Origin: Formicarius rufipectus
Lineage: Eukaryota; Chordata; Aves; Passeriformes; Formicariidae
DNA: 64,000 nt
Direction of reading: 5' to 3'
Assembly: GCA_013399695.1 (NCBI GenBank)
Contig: VXAU01003746.1
Location: 257,011-321,010 of the forward strand
Part shown: in pieces, positions 60,357-64,000 of the stretch
Numbering within the stretch: the stretch's first letter is position 1
Layout of the letters: every line of letters starts with the position of its first letter
Notes under the pieces: model-generated
The model's input: the letters and a program-made list of their open reading frames with translations, nothing else
The model's database searches: none
What the model was told of the DNA's origin: nothing
Position numbers and translations under genes: made by a program

Positions 60357-63300
60357 TAATGGCTGAGTTATGCAGTCTGTTTTGTGCTTGTGCATATATT
60401 TAGACTCCATTCAGGACAAAACCACAAGTGAACTTGATGTATTTCCATCACTTCACTAGTTCTTGTATGTATTTAATTCATTGAGGGTTTGAAGTGTAAC
60501 ACTTAAATGTATAGTGTTATTAATATGGCACAGACCATTTTATAGCTCCTATGCAAGGGTATGGGATAACATTAGTAAGGACTGACAAACCTAACAGGCA
60601 AACAATGACTGATATGTGAACTACCATTTAATGAGTGCAGGAAAGTTTATTTACCAGAAACCAAATTCAATTGCTTTGTTTTGAAAAAAAAAGCAGTAGG
60701 TCAGACTGGTAAAAGTGAGGAAATCGGTAAATGAGATGCTCTGGACCACACTTTTCTGTCATTTGGTGAACACACAAGATCAATGTTAATGTATTTTAAA
60801 TAGAGCTAGCTCCCTACCTTAAATGGTTCTCGTTAGGTATTCTTCTCTTTCATACATGTGCAGCTTTTCTATTTGTCCTGTTACTATACAGAGCACAGAT
60901 CATGCAAAATGGGTGAGGAGTAAATGGGAAGGATTTAGCTGGGTGCAGTGCACATTTTATACCACGTCTCTTTAACTAAGTATGGAAAGTTTCTTTACGT
61001 TATATGCATCAAAGCAGGTTGGTGACATATTACCGCTGAATTGTTGGTGTCACCAGAGTTAGCAAATTGGAATTCAGACTCCTATGGTAGATTAAATGCA
61101 ATCCTGTCAGTTTACTAAAGGGTCTTCAAACGTATGGAGGCATAATTTACAGACATTATATAAATAGATGCCATTTAACTGTATATTGTAGAAATATATG
61201 CTAGAAGATGTATATGCTAAGGAAAAATTTAAAACCTCTAATAGGAAATTATTCATCAGACATTCTGACAACAGGAATTTTTGCCCTGATTTGCTATTAT
61301 ACAATCTCTTAATTATCTAATTAATTTTCCCAAATGCCATATTTATCTGAAGTTCTTTCATCAAGTAATCCATCCTGATTAAATTTTCCCTCTCACTGGC
61401 TGCAATAAACATTATTTTTTCTTCTTGACTGTGTCTTCTCAACTGCTAATTTTTACCTTCTGTTTTTTCTTTTTCTGTAATAAGTCTCCCCTTCGACTAT
61501 TTCCATGATATTCTGTCACAGCCTTCTCTCATCTGCAGCCTTCCAACTAGCTGTCTCTGTGTACCCATTATGACTCTCAAATCCTGCTTTTTTTTAAAAA
61601 AAAGAAGCAACTAGTCCTGGTCAGCTCTTCCCTAGAACTGAAGTCAAAACTCCAACAAGATGCTACACATAGGACTTGTTTCAGTACACATCAGTGACCT
61701 GGACAGGCTTACCTTCAAGAAAGCCACGTACAGAGCCAAAGACGGGCTTTGCTCAAAACTTGCCCAGGTAGTCCTTGTGATGCCTGCACAGAGAGCACTT
61801 GTGTTGTTTCCCACACAGATCAGAGGAGACATTCATGAAGAGGAATCCACTTTCAGCCCTTCGAAATGAGGCACATACAGTGGTAACAGGAGCAAGGAGA
61901 GAGAGGATGAAAGGTAGTACTCAGCAGGTGGCAGGACGGCACAAGTTTGAGTCTACCACAGCAGATCATGCTCAGAGCAGTTATTATGGCAAAGTTGTAA
62001 CACCCTAGTAGGAACGTGAGCAATAAGGTTGGGCTTTTTCCCAGAAAACAGTGCTTCCCATACCTTCTCAGAAAATTGAGAGTATCATCCCCCACATATT
62101 TTTTATCTAAAATAAGTTGTGCTGGGGTCTCAATCTGCTCTTGCAACCTCTACATATTTGGGGCATAAATGAAAAAGATATCAAAAATATTGAAATAAAG
62201 AGCTACAATGAGAACCTAAAGTGGTCTGTATGCCAACACACTATGGCACAGAGGAGCCTTGTGCCAGTGAAGGGTCACTGTGCCAACCAAGCCCTGTTTT
62301 GCTGCCACAAGACATCTTTTGTATACCAGCAGCACTGCATGATTGCTTTGTGCATTTGCCTTGTGGATGCTCAGATCTTGGCAACCTGTAATCTCCCAGC
62401 AGTCTGACACTCAGGACAGAATAGCCAAGTCTTTTTTCATCCCAAGTGTTGACCCCTAAAGGGCGCATAGAGAAGTGGATGCATGTTTATGGGCTAGGGA
62501 GAGCGAGATGTGTATCTTGTTTCCACCTGCTCAGACTTGGAAGACATCACCTCCCTGTAACAGCTCATCTGGCTGCTTCAGGCTCTGGCTTCAGGCCACC
62601 TCATGATGGTACATGTGCACAATTATGTTATCATTTCAAATGACAACTCATGACAAGCTGCTAGTAGGGTGATAGTCCTTCTTGCATGGTCCGCGTCTGC
62701 AGATTATTATAAACACTGACTGTGAGACAGGGCTCAGTGCTTCTCTCAGTCTTATGTGTCCAAATGCACTGACTTCTATGGTCTCCATCAGTTTAACTCA
62801 TAGACTCTGACCCATTGCTTTTAGCCACGAGAAAAGAATTTGGATGCTGTAGTATGTGTTTCAGTTAAAAGTATTCTTTGTGCTGCCTCATCTTAAAGTG
62901 GATTCATTGAGGCAAGTATCTCTGAAAGTTCTATTTGTGAAATGTCTTCTAGCTTGACATACTGTATGAGACGAATTGAGCAATAGTGTTGCCAGTCATT
63001 TCTACTTAATTGTGTGATTGCTGTGGAATTGCAGAGCCCCACAGCACACTCACTGCTGGGTGTGCAACCTGGTGCAGCAAGGTTATATTGCCAACAAGTT
63101 AATTGGGAATCCCATATACACCTGGACTGCAGGACAGGGACTATTTTTTATCCTTCTTGTTTACATTCACATGTCGGTGTTTCCAACAGTTATTCACACA
63201 GAAGAAAATAGTTAGGGAAACTATGGATTTTTAATATCCTTTCTGAAGTGAATTTTAGCAGGGAAGAAGTTGAACCTTGCCCAATTTTTTCCCTGTATAT

Positions 63301-63869
63301 GCTTCTTTTCCCCAGAGGAGTGATTATGAACAAGCTTGTAAAAAAATATGTGTGCCCTTCATGCTAGAAAATCCAAGTTTACATTTTAAGGTAATTTAAT
63401 TTCTGAAAGGCAGTAATAGAAAGAGAAATTATTTTTATAGTGTTGTATATTCTCACATTTTTCAGCATGACCATTATTACAGCACACACTGAAGCAGAGC
63501 CTCTGCACAGGAAATCAGATATCCTAACTTCAATTTTAGACACTAAAAGCTAAGTAATGTCTCTATTTTGATAGGAAGTCTGTAAGAGTTAACAAAAGGT
63601 GAAAATACCTTAGCAATTTGTGGTTTAGAGCTAAAAGAAAATCTCTCACATTGGTGCTGAAAGAGGCTGTAAGATGTAGGACTTTCTCCAAGAGCATTTC
63701 TTTAGAAGGGGAGCAAGTGTTGTTGTGTGAAATGAGAAGCCCTTCTCAGCAGTGTGCGCTTGCAAGCACGACCAGGGCCAGCAATATTGCTGAGACAGAA
63801 ATTCTGTTTATCTGAAAATGTGTCTCACTAACTATTTTTGGTGACTCAAAGAAAACAACAGATTTGTAA
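60357..63869. other. Unassigned non-coding DNA
   Basis: No gene is supported. Overlapping short frames at 61644-62643 on both strands reflect a slightly GC-richer region. None shows a known domain or convincing exon limits. Confidence 0.5.
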
Positions 63870-64000
63870 CACCTGTGCTTGCTGCGGGCCACGAGGCAAA
63901 AGGTTTGGAAGGTTTCCCTGAGACGCTGGTCCCTGGTGCCATCTTGTGTCGAGACCGGATCCATTCCCAGCGGTGAGAGGCCGGTGGCAGAGCCCTGGCT
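63870..64000. other. GC-richer segment cut by the window end
   Basis: GC and CpG content rise here, with about seven CpG in 130 bases. The minus strand contains a YY1-like ACAAGATGGCACC word at 63937-63949, which is often found just inside vertebrate promoters and in some LTRs. It could be the start of a promoter, an exon or a repeat lying mostly beyond the window. The truncated view does not decide. Confidence 0.25.

Noticed and set aside
1..64000. Bacterial-type features: CRISPR array, operons, ribosome binding sites, riboswitches
   Set aside because: CR1 elements, Pol III SINE architecture and composition show vertebrate nuclear DNA. I saw no regularly spaced direct repeats of CRISPR type.

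Overview
This window is vertebrate nuclear DNA and almost certainly from a bird, probably Neoaves. The best evidence is a set of CR1 LINE remnants. Two carry the typical avian CR1 3' end, read in reverse (5441-5805 and 34561-34738). Three carry older, decayed pieces of the CR1 reverse-transcriptase ORF and its downstream region (about 22870-23590, 52800-53150 and 54355-54606). The sequence is AT-rich, stop codons are dense in every frame, and there are no operon-like genes. I found no protein-coding exon I could defend. The longest open frames (148 and 141 codons) overlap antisense at about 12554-13244 and match nothing I recognise. The window is best read as intergenic or intronic DNA with a sparse repeat content.

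Layout: 1-2200 unassigned; 2217-2745 a SINE-like insertion (minus strand) with its target-site duplication; 3051-3162 TTTG and poly-T tracts; 5441-5805 CR1 3' end; 5851-6115 A/C-rich then AT-rich DNA; about 6990-7085 a possible very old L2/MIR-like tail; 9600-10000 a perfect palindrome and a G-quadruplex candidate; 12421-14273 T-rich, TA-rich and overlapping-ORF DNA; 17411-17532, 21067-21305 and 22304-22437 long strand-asymmetric T/G (or A/C) tracts, one containing an assembly gap; 22870-23590 CR1 RT fragment; 24440-25100 an AT-rich block that could be conserved non-coding DNA; 29811-29885 and 34357-34428 further A/C and T/G tracts; 34561-34738 CR1; 40810-40985 a small isolated CpG-rich patch; 49387-49457 a T/G tract; 51031-51492 a second SINE-like copy (plus strand); 52800-54606 two CR1 pieces in opposite orientation; 63870-64000 GC-richer DNA cut by the window end.

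The most interesting item is the pair of SINE-like elements, about 420 bp each. They lie in opposite orientation some 48 kb apart and are about 96% identical by eye. Each has a short 5'-terminal hairpin, about 190 bp of unassigned leader, a class II (Ser/Leu-like) tRNA module with Pol III A and B boxes, an unrelated body, a 3' stem-loop with a TTCG loop, and an AAC/CAA triplet tail. Both are flanked by direct repeats of about 20 bp. The triplet tail does not resemble the 8-mer tail of CR1, so mobilisation by a different LINE, perhaps RTE-like, is plausible. The tRNA promoter sits in the middle of the element rather than at its 5' end, which leaves open how full-length copies are transcribed.
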